Assembly (NCBI GenBank): GCA_028718065.1
Contig: JAQUMP010000067.1
Coordinates: forward strand, 1 to 10,686
Direction: 5' to 3'
Length of the DNA stretch: 10,686 nt
Origin: Chitinivibrionales bacterium
Lineage (GTDB): Bacteria; Fibrobacterota; Chitinivibrionia; Chitinivibrionales; FEN-1185
Shown: in pieces, positions 1 through 5,315 of the stretch
Position numbering within the stretch: the stretch's first letter is position 1
Layout of the letters: the number at the start of each line of letters is the position of its first letter
Made by a program: the position numbers and the translations under genes
The notes under the pieces: model-generated
Database searches by the model: none
The model's input: only the letters and a program-made list of their open reading frames with translations
What the model was told of the DNA's origin: nothing

Positions 1-576
1 GCCACGCTCACTGCTCCACGTTGTCCCGTCGGAATGTTTGCGCTTATCATCGTTGATTATTTCCGCATCCTTCGGCATTTTGGATTTTTCAATCGTGGTA
101 ACATGCGCCGTATGTTTGTGCTTACGATACAGTACCCCTCTCAACTTGCGTATTACAAAGGGGAATGTTTTTACAGGGCACCATTTTTTATAAAGCTCTC
201 GGCCGAAAATAAAATCTCTGTAGCCGTTCACTCCAAGAAAAGATTGAAAGTCGTCGAACAGTTCCCAGGTTTTGGAAGTTGGCTTTCCTTCGCAAGCAAA
301 GAGTCTTTTTAATAGATCGTTCCAACGCCGCGTGTAATCGTTCCACTCGTGTTCGGAAATATTACCTTTCTGTCGTATCGTTTCAATGATCTTAGGATTG
401 AAGTTATTCAGCGGTGATAACTTTTGCCATGATTCGGCGGGGAGGTAATCGATTGGCGCGGCGGTCTCGCTTAAACGTGCATTTCTTTCTTGTAGTAATC
501 GGCCGATAAATAGGCCCTGAGCGCGCAGACGTTTTATATCCCTGGCGATTCGTGCTGATGCGGCAATTCTTGCCAT
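1..576 (-). CDS. hypothetical protein, partial (C-terminus beyond the left edge)
   Basis: An uninterrupted minus-strand frame of 192 codons runs from an ATG at 576 off the left edge, so no stop is seen. The protein begins MARIAASARIARDIKRLRAQ. It is rich in Trp, Arg and Lys, with a stretch near residues 75-90 reading EHEWNDYTRRWNDLLKRLF and later basic segments (KLRGVLYRKHKH). No membrane segment or signal peptide is visible. A weak AGG lies about 9 nt before the ATG, and no other ATG occurs upstream in frame. I do not recognise the family. A charged, probably alpha-helical cytoplasmic protein, possibly nucleic-acid binding, is the most that can be said. It follows the lipoprotein gene by 95 nt on the same strand. 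Opposite-strand frames here have implausible composition. Confidence 0.7.
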   Translation of the reverse strand, partial: MARIAASARIARDIKRLRAQGLFIGRLLQERNARLSETAAPIDYLPAESWQKLSPLNNFNPKIIETIRQKGNISEHEWNDYTRRWNDLLKRLFACEGKPTSKTWELFDDFQSFLGVNGYRDFIFGRELYKKWCPVKTFPFVIRKLRGVLYRKHKHTAHVTTIEKSKMPKDAEIINDDKRKHSDGTTWSSERG

Positions 577-671
577 ATTCCAACCTGCATTGGTTCCTGC
601 ACAAATTAAGAGAGGCGAGGGCAGCCGGTGCAGGCCGGTTTTCGAGAGCTACTCTAAGCCCCCGCCTATGT

Positions 672-1142
672 TTATTTATTCTCGTCTGCCTGTTTTTTCC
701 GTCGGTCTATCTGCTCGTCAAGCCGACGTTGTGTTTCAATGTTAAGCATCTGTTTTTCGGTCTGCGCCTTATCGCCCTCAATTCGGTTTCTTTCTTTGGC
801 GGTACCATACATAATATCGGCTTCAAGGTTTGGGCTGTTCTCGGGGCGCCTGTAGGTCAATACAAAAGCCTTTCCTTTTGAAATGTTTACATAAGGCGTA
901 TCCGTCAGCGCAGCGCCGCTTAACCATTTAAAATAAAATATCGGCAGTTTGATGACGTTCTCTTTTACAAAATCAGATTTGCGGTATTCATACGTTAGGT
1001 CTATTGGCGTTTCTCCAAAGAATTTATTCTGGCTGGTAACTTGCGCGCCTTCGGGAATAGAATTAATGGCAAGATGTAATTCCTCGGCGCAGCCAACCAA
1101 AAGAACCAGAAAGAAAGCCAACGCAATCTTTAACTTTTGCAT
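672..1142 (-). CDS. PEGA-like lipoprotein with charged C-terminal helix
   Basis: The 156-residue product starts with a lipoprotein signal peptide: basic MQKLK, a hydrophobic core, then the lipobox LVGC with Cys18 as the expected lipidation site. The residues after the Cys are Ala-Glu, with no Asp at +2, so outer-membrane sorting is plausible. Residues about 27-51 (NSIPEGAQVTSQNKFFGETP and following) match the PEGA surface-domain pattern: PEGA, a short strand, then G-x-TP. Residues about 117-156 are highly charged and probably form a coiled coil. The start is supported by GGAAGG-type purines upstream of the ATG. PEGA domains are small beta folds on surface proteins and their ligand is usually unknown. 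The gene stands alone, 213 nt downstream of the recombinase and with a possible promoter of its own, so it may be cargo of the element. The exact function is unknown. Confidence 0.85.
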   Translation of the reverse strand: MQKLKIALAFFLVLLVGCAEELHLAINSIPEGAQVTSQNKFFGETPIDLTYEYRKSDFVKENVIKLPIFYFKWLSGAALTDTPYVNISKGKAFVLTYRRPENSPNLEADIMYGTAKERNRIEGDKAQTEKQMLNIETQRRLDEQIDRRKKQADENK

Positions 1143-1161
1143 AAGTATACCGCCTTCCCTT

Positions 1162-1188
1162 TAGTTAAAAGATTGTCGTATATGTCAA
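1162..1188 (-). promoter_or_regulatory. possible promoter of the lipoprotein gene
   Basis: On the minus strand a perfect TTGACA (1188-1183) is followed after 15 nt by TAACTA (1167-1162). The spacing is short and the -10 poor, so only the -35 hexamer is strong. It lies about 40 nt before the lipoprotein start. Confidence 0.3.
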
Positions 1189-1256
1189 GATCGAAAATGC
1201 TGGGAATTTTCCAAGAGCGGGTCATATAACCCAAGCCAGGCCCATTTTCCAGCCCT

Positions 1257-1265
1257 CCCCCCCCC
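1257..1265. repeat. C9/G9 homopolymer in intergenic DNA
   Basis: Nine consecutive C on the plus strand (G on the minus strand) lie about 115 nt upstream of the lipoprotein start. Beside it are two small hairpins, TCAAA/TTTGA (1273-1287) and TGGGC/GCCCA (1293-1305). Such tracts can slip, but this one is outside any coding frame and its role is unknown. Confidence 0.6.
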
Positions 1266-1341
1266 TGCCTGCTCAAATATTTTTTGAAATTTTGGGCCAT
1301 GCCCATAATATTTCTCGTAAGCTATCAAGTCAATCAACTAA

Positions 1342-1364
1342 GCGCAGTCATTGATCTACTGCGC
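1342..1364 (-). repeat. inverted repeat around the recombinase stop codon
   Basis: GCGCAG (1342-1347) and CTGCGC (1359-1364) form a 6-bp stem with an 11-nt loop that contains the recombinase TAG stop (1358-1356). There is no U-run after it on the minus strand, so it is not a standard intrinsic terminator. It may slow decay or ribosome release, or have no function. Confidence 0.45.
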
Positions 1365-2216
1365 CAAGAAGCAAGCGCAAGAATGAGGCGTTGACTCAAG
1401 GCGCAATAGTTTAAGATAATGCACATCATCACAAGAGTACACGCGACACACAAAGAGAGCATAGTATTTATACTCGCATTCTGTAACACCACGCACGAGG
1501 TGTAAAGCTGCCTTATTTACAAGCTGCATTCTACATCTTGCCTCTGCATTGTCTATGATCCTCTTGACCTGCTGGGCATACCAGCGGCCACCGTTACGTG
1601 TGCCAATGCCCTGGGCGTTCAGTGCTTCGGCTATGCTCAAGTAAGACCTGCCTTGCCCATGCTCCTGCATCACCAGGGCAATGATTACCTGTTCTTTCTC
1701 GCATGGTACAAGGTGCGCGTCAAGGTGCTCGTATCCGAACAATGCATCGTGGTTGTATCGCCTGCCGTTCTGCTTCTTAAACTGTAACGCCGTCGCCGTG
1801 CGTTCTCCGATGGTTTCCCGTTCCCACTGTGCAATGACTCCAAGCATGTTCAGGAGCATGCGGCCGGCAGCGCTGCCCGTATCGATCCGCTCGTTGACCG
1901 ACACGAGGGACACGCCGCACTTATTAAACAGGTCAACGATCTCGGCCAGGTCCCGGACGCTGCGAGTAAGCCGGTCCAGTTTGTAGACGATAACCGCGGC
2001 AACTTCCCGTCGCTTGACTGCGGCAAGGATGCTTTGAATTCCGGGCCGGTTCAGATTCTTGGCCGATATGCCAGCATCGACGACAACCTCATCAATGTTC
2101 ATGTTGTAAAGATCGCAATATTGCCGAATGCGCTGTTCCTGCGCCTGCATTGAACAGCCATGCAAAGACTGCTCCTCAGTGCTTACGCGACAATAAAAAA
2201 TATTTTTCTTTTCCAT
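1356..2216 (-). CDS. serine site-specific recombinase (resolvase/invertase family), short form
   Basis: The 286-residue protein has an N-terminal resolvase domain (about 1-150). YCRVSTEEQ carries the nucleophile Ser12 and the active-site Arg10, YKLDRLTRSVRDL (78-90) holds the conserved DRxxR arginines, and GERT lies at 137-140. A Recombinase-type DNA-binding region follows (about 158-228: LFGYEH, then SIAEALNAQGIGTRNGGRWY). These enzymes cut both strands through a 5'-phosphoserine link and resolve, invert or integrate DNA. The ATG at 2216 is chosen because AGGAGAGG (2231-2224) lies 7 nt upstream; the frame stays open to an ATG at 2309, but without such a site. The tail after residue 230 (LVNKAALHLVRGVTECEYKY and onward) has several Cys and does not look like the zinc ribbon and coiled coil of large serine integrases, so the C-terminus may be truncated or replaced. 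Whether it acts as integrase, resolvase or invertase cannot be told. Confidence 0.93.
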   Translation of the reverse strand: MEKKNIFYCRVSTEEQSLHGCSMQAQEQRIRQYCDLYNMNIDEVVVDAGISAKNLNRPGIQSILAAVKRREVAAVIVYKLDRLTRSVRDLAEIVDLFNKCGVSLVSVNERIDTGSAAGRMLLNMLGVIAQWERETIGERTATALQFKKQNGRRYNHDALFGYEHLDAHLVPCEKEQVIIALVMQEHGQGRSYLSIAEALNAQGIGTRNGGRWYAQQVKRIIDNAEARCRMQLVNKAALHLVRGVTECEYKYYALFVCRVYSCDDVHYLKLLRLESTPHSCACFLAQ

Positions 2217-2223
2217 GTGAAAA

Positions 2224-2231
2224 CCTCTCCT
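2224..2231 (-). promoter_or_regulatory. strong ribosome binding site fixing the recombinase start
   Basis: AGGAGAGG on the minus strand, 7 nt before the ATG at 2216, is close to the ideal anti-16S match. It decides the start against the upstream in-frame ATG at 2309. Confidence 0.85.
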
Positions 2232-2366
2232 GCAAAAGGTTCCTATTGATTCGGTAAAAACTACCGATTGTCCAATCTCTCCATTCGTGATATGTTCTTT
2301 CCCATTCACTTCTTGCCAAACATCGAGCGTTTAAATGTTCTGTGCCTTAATTTCTTTTTCTCAAAC

Positions 2367-2391
2367 CGTTTCGCAATTATCAACAATTATT
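2367..2391 (-). repeat. inverted copy of the operator-region motif
   Basis: The minus strand here reads AATAATTGTT (2391-2382), a short gap, then ATTGCGAAACG (2377-2367). The same two words recur on the plus strand at 2882-2891 and 2919-2929, in the same order but with a longer gap. The two copies face each other across the sORF and leader region. They could be binding sites of one regulator or of the recombinase; the role is inferred only. Confidence 0.5.
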
Positions 2392-2412
2392 CAAACTTAA
2401 CTTAAACGAATT

Positions 2413-2458
2413 CCGCAGAAGCCTTTTTTAATTGGTCGCAAAAGTGCGACTCCTGCGG
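2413..2458 (-). repeat. nested inverted repeats downstream of the sORF
   Basis: An outer pair CCGCAG (2413-2418) / CTGCGG (2453-2458) encloses a perfect inner hairpin, GTCGCA (2435-2440), a 4-nt loop, and TGCGAC (2445-2450). It begins 14 nt beyond the sORF stop on the minus strand. No U-run follows, so a terminator is unlikely. An RNA stability element or a protein or recombinase site is possible. Confidence 0.55.
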
Positions 2459-2472
2459 ACATTCTTGCCATT

Positions 2473-2643
2473 TTACTTCGAAACTGCGAGAAAAGCTTCC
2501 CGGACACGTCCCATTTGAACGGCAAGCCCTGGAAGGCAATGGGCGCGCAGGCCGTCGGTGGCATCGCTTTGGATTCCGTCGATTGCCAGTTCCAAAATTC
2601 CCATTTCCTGATCGAGTTCTTCAAGAGCTTCTTTTCTGTCCAT
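2473..2643 (-). CDS. small protein, 56 aa, unknown function
   Basis: A short minus-strand frame starts at the ATG at 2643 and stops at TAA (2475-2473). It encodes MDRKEALEELDQEMGILELA, then IDGIQSDATDGLRAHCLPGL, then AVQMGRVREAFLAVSK. A perfect AGGAGG (2655-2650) lies 6 nt before the ATG, the best ribosome binding site in the window. The product is acidic and probably two amphipathic helices, with no signal peptide or membrane segment. The size would suit an antitoxin-like, anti-repressor or accessory regulatory protein, but no family is recognised. It sits behind a strong promoter and a structured leader. A competing 75-codon frame (2624-2397) has no ribosome binding site and looks less natural. 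After the stop there are 256 nt before the recombinase, so the two may share a transcript. Confidence 0.7.
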   Translation of the reverse strand: MDRKEALEELDQEMGILELAIDGIQSDATDGLRAHCLPGLAVQMGRVREAFLAVSK

Positions 2644-2679
2644 AAAAAACCTCCTGGGCGTATGCCCGGAAATAAAAAA

Positions 2680-2738
2680 GCCGGACTATCTGCACTTACT
2701 GAAAAGCGCTCCAGGTGTTACCACTCTGGACATCCGGC
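2680..2738 (-). ncRNA. tRNA-like fold lacking a T arm
   Basis: Read on the minus strand, this 59-nt segment has a 7-bp acceptor-like stem (GCCGGAT with GTCCGGC, one T-G pair). A D-arm-like hairpin follows: stem CCAG/CTGG with the loop AGTGGTAACAC, which carries the GG typical of D loops. Next is an anticodon-arm-like hairpin, GCGCT/AGTGC, with an 8-nt loop TTTCAGTA. Five nt, the size of a variable loop, lead straight into the acceptor 3' strand, so the T arm is absent. U8 is missing and the anticodon loop is one nt too long, so it is not a working canonical tRNA. Six U follow directly. It could be a tRNA-derived regulatory element, or a three-way junction terminator that resembles a tRNA by chance. 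Confidence 0.4.
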
Positions 2739-2783
2739 GTTCGTTGCGGTATGTCAGCCTATCCCCCGCACGTTTTTTTCAAT

Positions 2784-2819
2784 AAAAAAACGGCATATCG
2801 GAGCCGGGAAAAGGCCGTT
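2784..2819 (-). terminator. intrinsic terminator or attenuator early in the leader
   Basis: AACGGC (2819-2814) and GCCGTT (2794-2789) form a 6-bp stem with a 19-nt loop. The stem runs into seven U (2790-2784) on the minus strand. It lies about 15-50 nt after the predicted transcription start and so may release a short RNA. Confidence 0.5.
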
Positions 2820-2839
2820 CAGTAAGTTTAGATGCTCTT

Positions 2840-2868
2840 AATTTACCATCTTTTTTTATGCTTGTCAA
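2840..2868 (-). promoter_or_regulatory. sigma-70-type promoter of the leader and sORF
   Basis: The minus strand has TTGACA (2868-2863), exactly 17 nt, then TAAATT (2845-2840). This is a perfect -35, ideal spacing and a fair -10. A start near 2833 is expected. A second TTGACA (2900-2895) lies 32 nt upstream with only a weak -10 (TAAAAT after 15 nt). Confidence 0.65.
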
Positions 2869-2881
2869 CAGGTATTTTAAA

Positions 2882-2935
2882 AATAATTGTTATTTGTCAA
2901 CTCGAAATGAGTTAACGTATTGCGAAACGAGTTAA
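2882..2935. promoter_or_regulatory. operator-like repeats upstream of the leader promoter
   Basis: The 13-mer CGAAAYGAGTTAA occurs twice as direct repeats (2903-2915 and 2923-2935), spaced exactly 20 bp. The first is part of a palindrome, AACTC-GAAAT-GAGTT (2899-2913), that touches the upstream TTGACA. AATAATTGTT (2882-2891) and ATTGCGAAACG (2919-2929) recur in inverted orientation at 2391-2367. The arrangement suits binding of a dimeric regulator on one face of the helix, at or just upstream of the promoter. Confidence 0.55.
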
Positions 2936-2937
2936 GG

Positions 2938-3546
2938 CTATTTTTGCACCTGCCGCCATTTTCCATCGGCGCATTTTTGGTATTCAATTGAAACGCCGTT
3001 GACCATTTTTAGGACCGTTGCACCGACCGGGGCCGTCTTCTTTGGCGCTTTGGCTTTTTCTATGGCGGCCTTAAATTCTGGAATGTTTTCTATTTGCCAT
3101 TCCATGATCTTTTTCATTGCCAGGCCGCGGCTCTGTTTGCGCGGCTCCGGCGAGGCCAAAAGTTCGGCTATTTCCTGCATTATCGGCTTACGATTGCGAT
3201 AAAGCGGTTGCACCCTGTAAGGTTTTCCTCTTTTGCAGGTGCTTTTCAAAAAGTTTTTATCCCGGTAGGCTTCCAGCTTCAGAAGAAAACGCCGCGCCCA
3301 CTGTTGCCGCTTTGGATGGTCGGAATTGAGATTGTATTTCAGTTTGTCGTAGATCGACCATGCTCGATCCATCGGCGAGTCGGGATACGGCTTTATTGTT
3401 TTGAGAAGTTTTGAGAGGTAGGCAATTTCTTTTTCCGAAAGGCCCCTTTGCCAGTTATATCTTGGCCTTCGGTCGTGGTCGTAAATTCCGCCGTGTAGTT
3501 TGGCGTCTCGTTCTCGTTTTGTTTCGGCCCGGTTATCATTGGTCAT
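2938..3546 (-). CDS. hypothetical basic protein, 202 aa
   Basis: The protein starts MTNDNRAETKRERDAKLHGG, with GGAG 8-9 nt before the ATG. It is strongly basic and probably mostly helical, with a central part rich in Arg, Lys and Trp (HPKRQQWARRFLLKLEAYRD). The helical C-terminal third ends in a small Lys/Gln-rich tail that reads like a short beta hairpin (VNGVSIEYQKCADGKWRQVQ). No signal peptide or membrane segment is seen. I do not recognise the family. Its position, 129 nt downstream of the sigma factor and on the same strand, makes it a likely member of the element's operon. DNA or RNA binding is plausible from the charge but not shown. It ends just before the operator-like repeats of the next transcription unit. 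Confidence 0.8.
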   Translation of the reverse strand: MTNDNRAETKRERDAKLHGGIYDHDRRPRYNWQRGLSEKEIAYLSKLLKTIKPYPDSPMDRAWSIYDKLKYNLNSDHPKRQQWARRFLLKLEAYRDKNFLKSTCKRGKPYRVQPLYRNRKPIMQEIAELLASPEPRKQSRGLAMKKIMEWQIENIPEFKAAIEKAKAPKKTAPVGATVLKMVNGVSIEYQKCADGKWRQVQK

Positions 3547-3675
3547 GATCCGGCTCCTGTGTTCAGGTGTTTTCGATTCAATCTACCGACCGCTCACAAT
3601 GCCCTTTTTTGCGTGTACCATCCGCAGCCAAGCTCGTTTCAGGCCCGCGGGGTACTTTGGGTAGGGTCAAAGGCT

Positions 3676-4455
3676 TTATGCCATCCTTGCCGCTGCCGTT
3701 CGATTAAAGAACCGTTTCAGCTTTGTCACGGCCCCGGCATAAATCTGGCGCGCGCGTTCTCTGGTAAATCCATGCTGGCGTCCAATGTCTTCCAACGTCA
3801 ACCCCGAAACGGACCGGCGCAGGACCGACCGCTCCATGTCGTTAAGAACAGCCTCAAGCCCTTTCTGTAAATCTATTCTTTTTTCCATAGCTTCGCACGA
3901 AATAAATGTTTTTTGTGAAATAGCGGGGCAGACTGCGCCACCATTGCCCATGTCATTGTCGGCCGCGTTCTCATCGTAAGCCTGGAAGCGTTCAGCGCGC
4001 GCCCGCAGGCATTCGGCGACGGTGCCCACCGGAAGGCCGGTATCGATTGCGATCTCGATCTCATCCGGCATGCTGCCGCCGGTCCGCTGCTGGTATGCTT
4101 CGACGCTGCGCCGCACCTGCGGGAGTGCAAGGGAAACGCCGCGCGGAATATGAATGAGCCGGCGCTTCTGCAACTCTCTGGAAACCTCCCACCGTATCCG
4201 GTTTATTGCATGCGTGGAAAATGCGCTCTGCAATGGATCCCACGAAAGCACCGCCTCGAATATGCCGAAGAAAGCGCAGCCAAGAAGCTCGTCATATTCC
4301 AGGCGCCCGGCCCCGATGTACGGCCGTATTGCCAGAATGCAAAGTCCGCGGTTACAATTTAAAAACCTGTTGAGCGCCGCTCGATCACCACGTCGGACTT
4401 GTTCGATCAGGGCAAGACGTTCGACATCGTTCAACCGTGTAGGGCTTTTAGCCAT
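3676..4455 (-). CDS. sigma-70 family RNA polymerase sigma factor carried on the element
   Basis: The 259-residue protein aligns by eye with sigma regions 2 to 4. Region 2 (about 30-107) includes LEYDELLGCAFFGIFEAVLS and FSTHAINRIRWEVSRELQ, matching the DLIQEGNIGL and FSTYATWWIRQ motifs of primary sigma factors, and then IHIPRGV. A region 3-like segment spans 108-155. Region 4 (about 203-250) has TLEDIGRQHGFTRERARQI, a textbook -35-binding helix-turn-helix. Region 1.1 is absent. It should direct RNA polymerase to a specific promoter set. The ATG at 4455 follows AGAAAGG by 7 nt and overlaps the end of the upstream gene by 25 nt, so translation is probably coupled. The linker 156-190 is polar and low in similarity. 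A sigma factor next to a terminase-like protein and a recombinase suggests phage-style late gene control. Confidence 0.9.
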   Translation of the reverse strand: MAKSPTRLNDVERLALIEQVRRGDRAALNRFLNCNRGLCILAIRPYIGAGRLEYDELLGCAFFGIFEAVLSWDPLQSAFSTHAINRIRWEVSRELQKRRLIHIPRGVSLALPQVRRSVEAYQQRTGGSMPDEIEIAIDTGLPVGTVAECLRARAERFQAYDENAADNDMGNGGAVCPAISQKTFISCEAMEKRIDLQKGLEAVLNDMERSVLRRSVSGLTLEDIGRQHGFTRERARQIYAGAVTKLKRFFNRTAAARMA

Positions 4456-4874
4456 CGTTTAACCTTTCTCGCGCCGAACTTAGAAACCTTTTCTTTTTTC
4501 CATGCTGCAAACCGGCTTTCCTTTCCCGCAATTAATTCGCGCACCCATGCCTTGTGGGCCGCACTCCATTGCGCTTCAATTTCTCTTGCCGTACTCCTGA
4601 AAAATCGAGCACTCTCAACAGTGCCGCATTTTGTCTTTGGTGAATATCCGCAGACCTGCAAGATTTTTTTCTTCGGCGCCGTCGGATACTTTTTTCTCAA
4701 TTCGCAGTATATCGCCTGCTGTTCGGTCAAGGCCCGATTTTGCCGCCGGGTGTACCGTTTGCGCCGGACATAGAGGCGCGGCTTCGGTCCCGGCCTCTTG
4801 TGGAGCGTTGCCGGTTTTGAGAGCCTTCGACCTGCCAGCGGCTTTATCGGCTCGGTTGCGGGTTCGTTCGCCAT
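4431..4874 (-). CDS. basic HTH protein resembling a small terminase subunit
   Basis: The 147-residue protein starts at the ATG at 4874, where AGGAGGG lies about 6 nt upstream; the frame is open to an ATG at 4937 without such a site. The N-terminal 48 residues are Pro/Arg/Lys-rich and probably disordered. Residues about 49-95 (LTEQQAIYCELRKKYPTAPK, ILQVCGYSPKT, then VESARFF) follow the layout of phage small-terminase helix-turn-helix domains, in which LT-x-x-Q is followed by GYSPKT and a helix of the form V-x-S-x-x-F. The C-terminus is helical and very basic. Small terminase subunits recognise phage packaging sites, but related HTH proteins regulate transcription. No large terminase is in the window, so 'HTH DNA-binding protein' is the safe reading. 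It is the first gene of the sigma-factor operon. Confidence 0.75.
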   Translation of the reverse strand: MANEPATEPIKPLAGRRLSKPATLHKRPGPKPRLYVRRKRYTRRQNRALTEQQAIYCELRKKYPTAPKKKILQVCGYSPKTKCGTVESARFFRSTAREIEAQWSAAHKAWVRELIAGKESRFAAWKKEKVSKFGARKVKRWLKALHG

Positions 4875-5033
4875 TCTTTTCCCTCCTGCCTTTTGCACTG
4901 TTGAAATAGTTTTAATATTATTAATACAAAAAAACATTCTTTATTACCCGTAAAGAAGGGCGTTTGCAAGTTTCGTGTTCATCCTTGTCAACGGGCTTCT
5001 TTCAGAATGCGCGCCCTCAGGGAGCCAGTCAAC

Positions 5034-5112
5034 GCATAACTGGACATTATGCAAACCCCGGCGCATTCCGCGCCCTGGGCCGCTTGCGCTTTTACATAAT
5101 GCGACGTTATGC
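5034..5112. repeat. attC-like palindrome (possible integron cassette recombination site)
   Basis: The order is GCATAAC (5034-5040), 4 nt, CATTATG (5045-5051), a GC-rich middle of 43 nt, CATAATG (5095-5101), 4 nt, GTTATGC (5106-5112). The outer 7-mers pair perfectly, the inner 7-mers pair perfectly, and the two 4-nt spacers do not pair. This is the R''-spacer-L''-loop-L'-spacer-R' plan of folded attC sites. The middle holds GGCGC/GCGCC (5060-5074). Against attC: the R boxes deviate from RYYYAAC/GTTRRRY at one position, no extrahelical base is seen, and no integron integrase is in the window. A dispersed palindromic repeat is the alternative. Confidence 0.4.
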
Positions 5113-5159
5113 GCCGCAGGCCCCCCACGGCAAAAGCCTTTCGTTCGCGCAAGATTACA

Positions 5160-5238
5160 GCGGCACCCGCGCAGAAGCCGCGGACCTGTTCGGCTCTCGC
5201 GTGTCGCCGTCCCGGTGCTCGCTTCGCTCACGTGCCGC
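5160..5238. repeat. GC-rich nested inverted repeats
   Basis: GCGGCAC (5160-5166) and GTGCCGC (5232-5238) are exact inverted repeats 65 nt apart. Inside is a further hairpin, CCGCG (5167-5171) / CGCGG (5179-5183). It is probably an intergenic palindromic repeat; no function is visible. Confidence 0.45.
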
Positions 5239-5315
5239 TTTCATCAAGAAAACTTAATCGTACTTTCTTTGGTCGAAGTGCCTTTTTTTTAGGTGTTAAA
5301 AAATTGAATGGTTTC

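Larger units (their letters stand above)
2644..2833 (-). promoter_or_regulatory. structured 5' leader of the sORF with serial hairpins and U-runs
   Basis: From the predicted start near 2833, the minus-strand transcript can form four elements. The first is an AACGGC/GCCGTT stem followed by U7. The second is CGTGCGG (2772-2766) with CCGCAACG (2749-2742), 7 bp with one bulged A. The third is a tRNA-like three-way fold (2738-2680) followed by U6. The fourth is GGGC (2667-2664) / GCCC (2659-2656) directly against the Shine-Dalgarno AGGAGG. In addition CUUACUGA near the 5' end (2826-2819) is fully complementary to UCAGUAAG in the loop of the third element (2702-2695). Two stem-plus-U-run units in series suggest attenuation or a stable small RNA, and the last hairpin could mask the ribosome binding site. 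No known riboswitch class is recognised. Confidence 0.55.

Noticed and set aside
552..881. Plus-strand 109-codon frame
   Set aside because: It is antisense to the lipoprotein gene and the start of the left-edge gene, with no start signals.
2397..2624. 75-codon minus-strand frame overlapping the sORF
   Set aside because: It has no ribosome binding site and odd composition; the 56-codon frame starting at 2643 has a perfect AGGAGG.
2680..2738. T-box riboswitch (segment AGAGTGGTAACACC recalls the T-box AGGGTGGNACCGCG)
   Set aside because: The match is partial, the sequence sits in a D-arm-like hairpin rather than an antiterminator bulge, there is no stem I with specifier loop, and no aminoacylation or amino-acid gene follows.
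2640..2840. Retron msr-msd or group II intron RNA
   Set aside because: There is no reverse transcriptase in the window, no domain V-like hairpin and no suitable paired a1/a2 ends.
4944..5231. 95-codon minus-strand frame over the junction region
   Set aside because: It reads through palindromes and hairpins, is Arg/Gly/Ala-rich and lacks a ribosome binding site.
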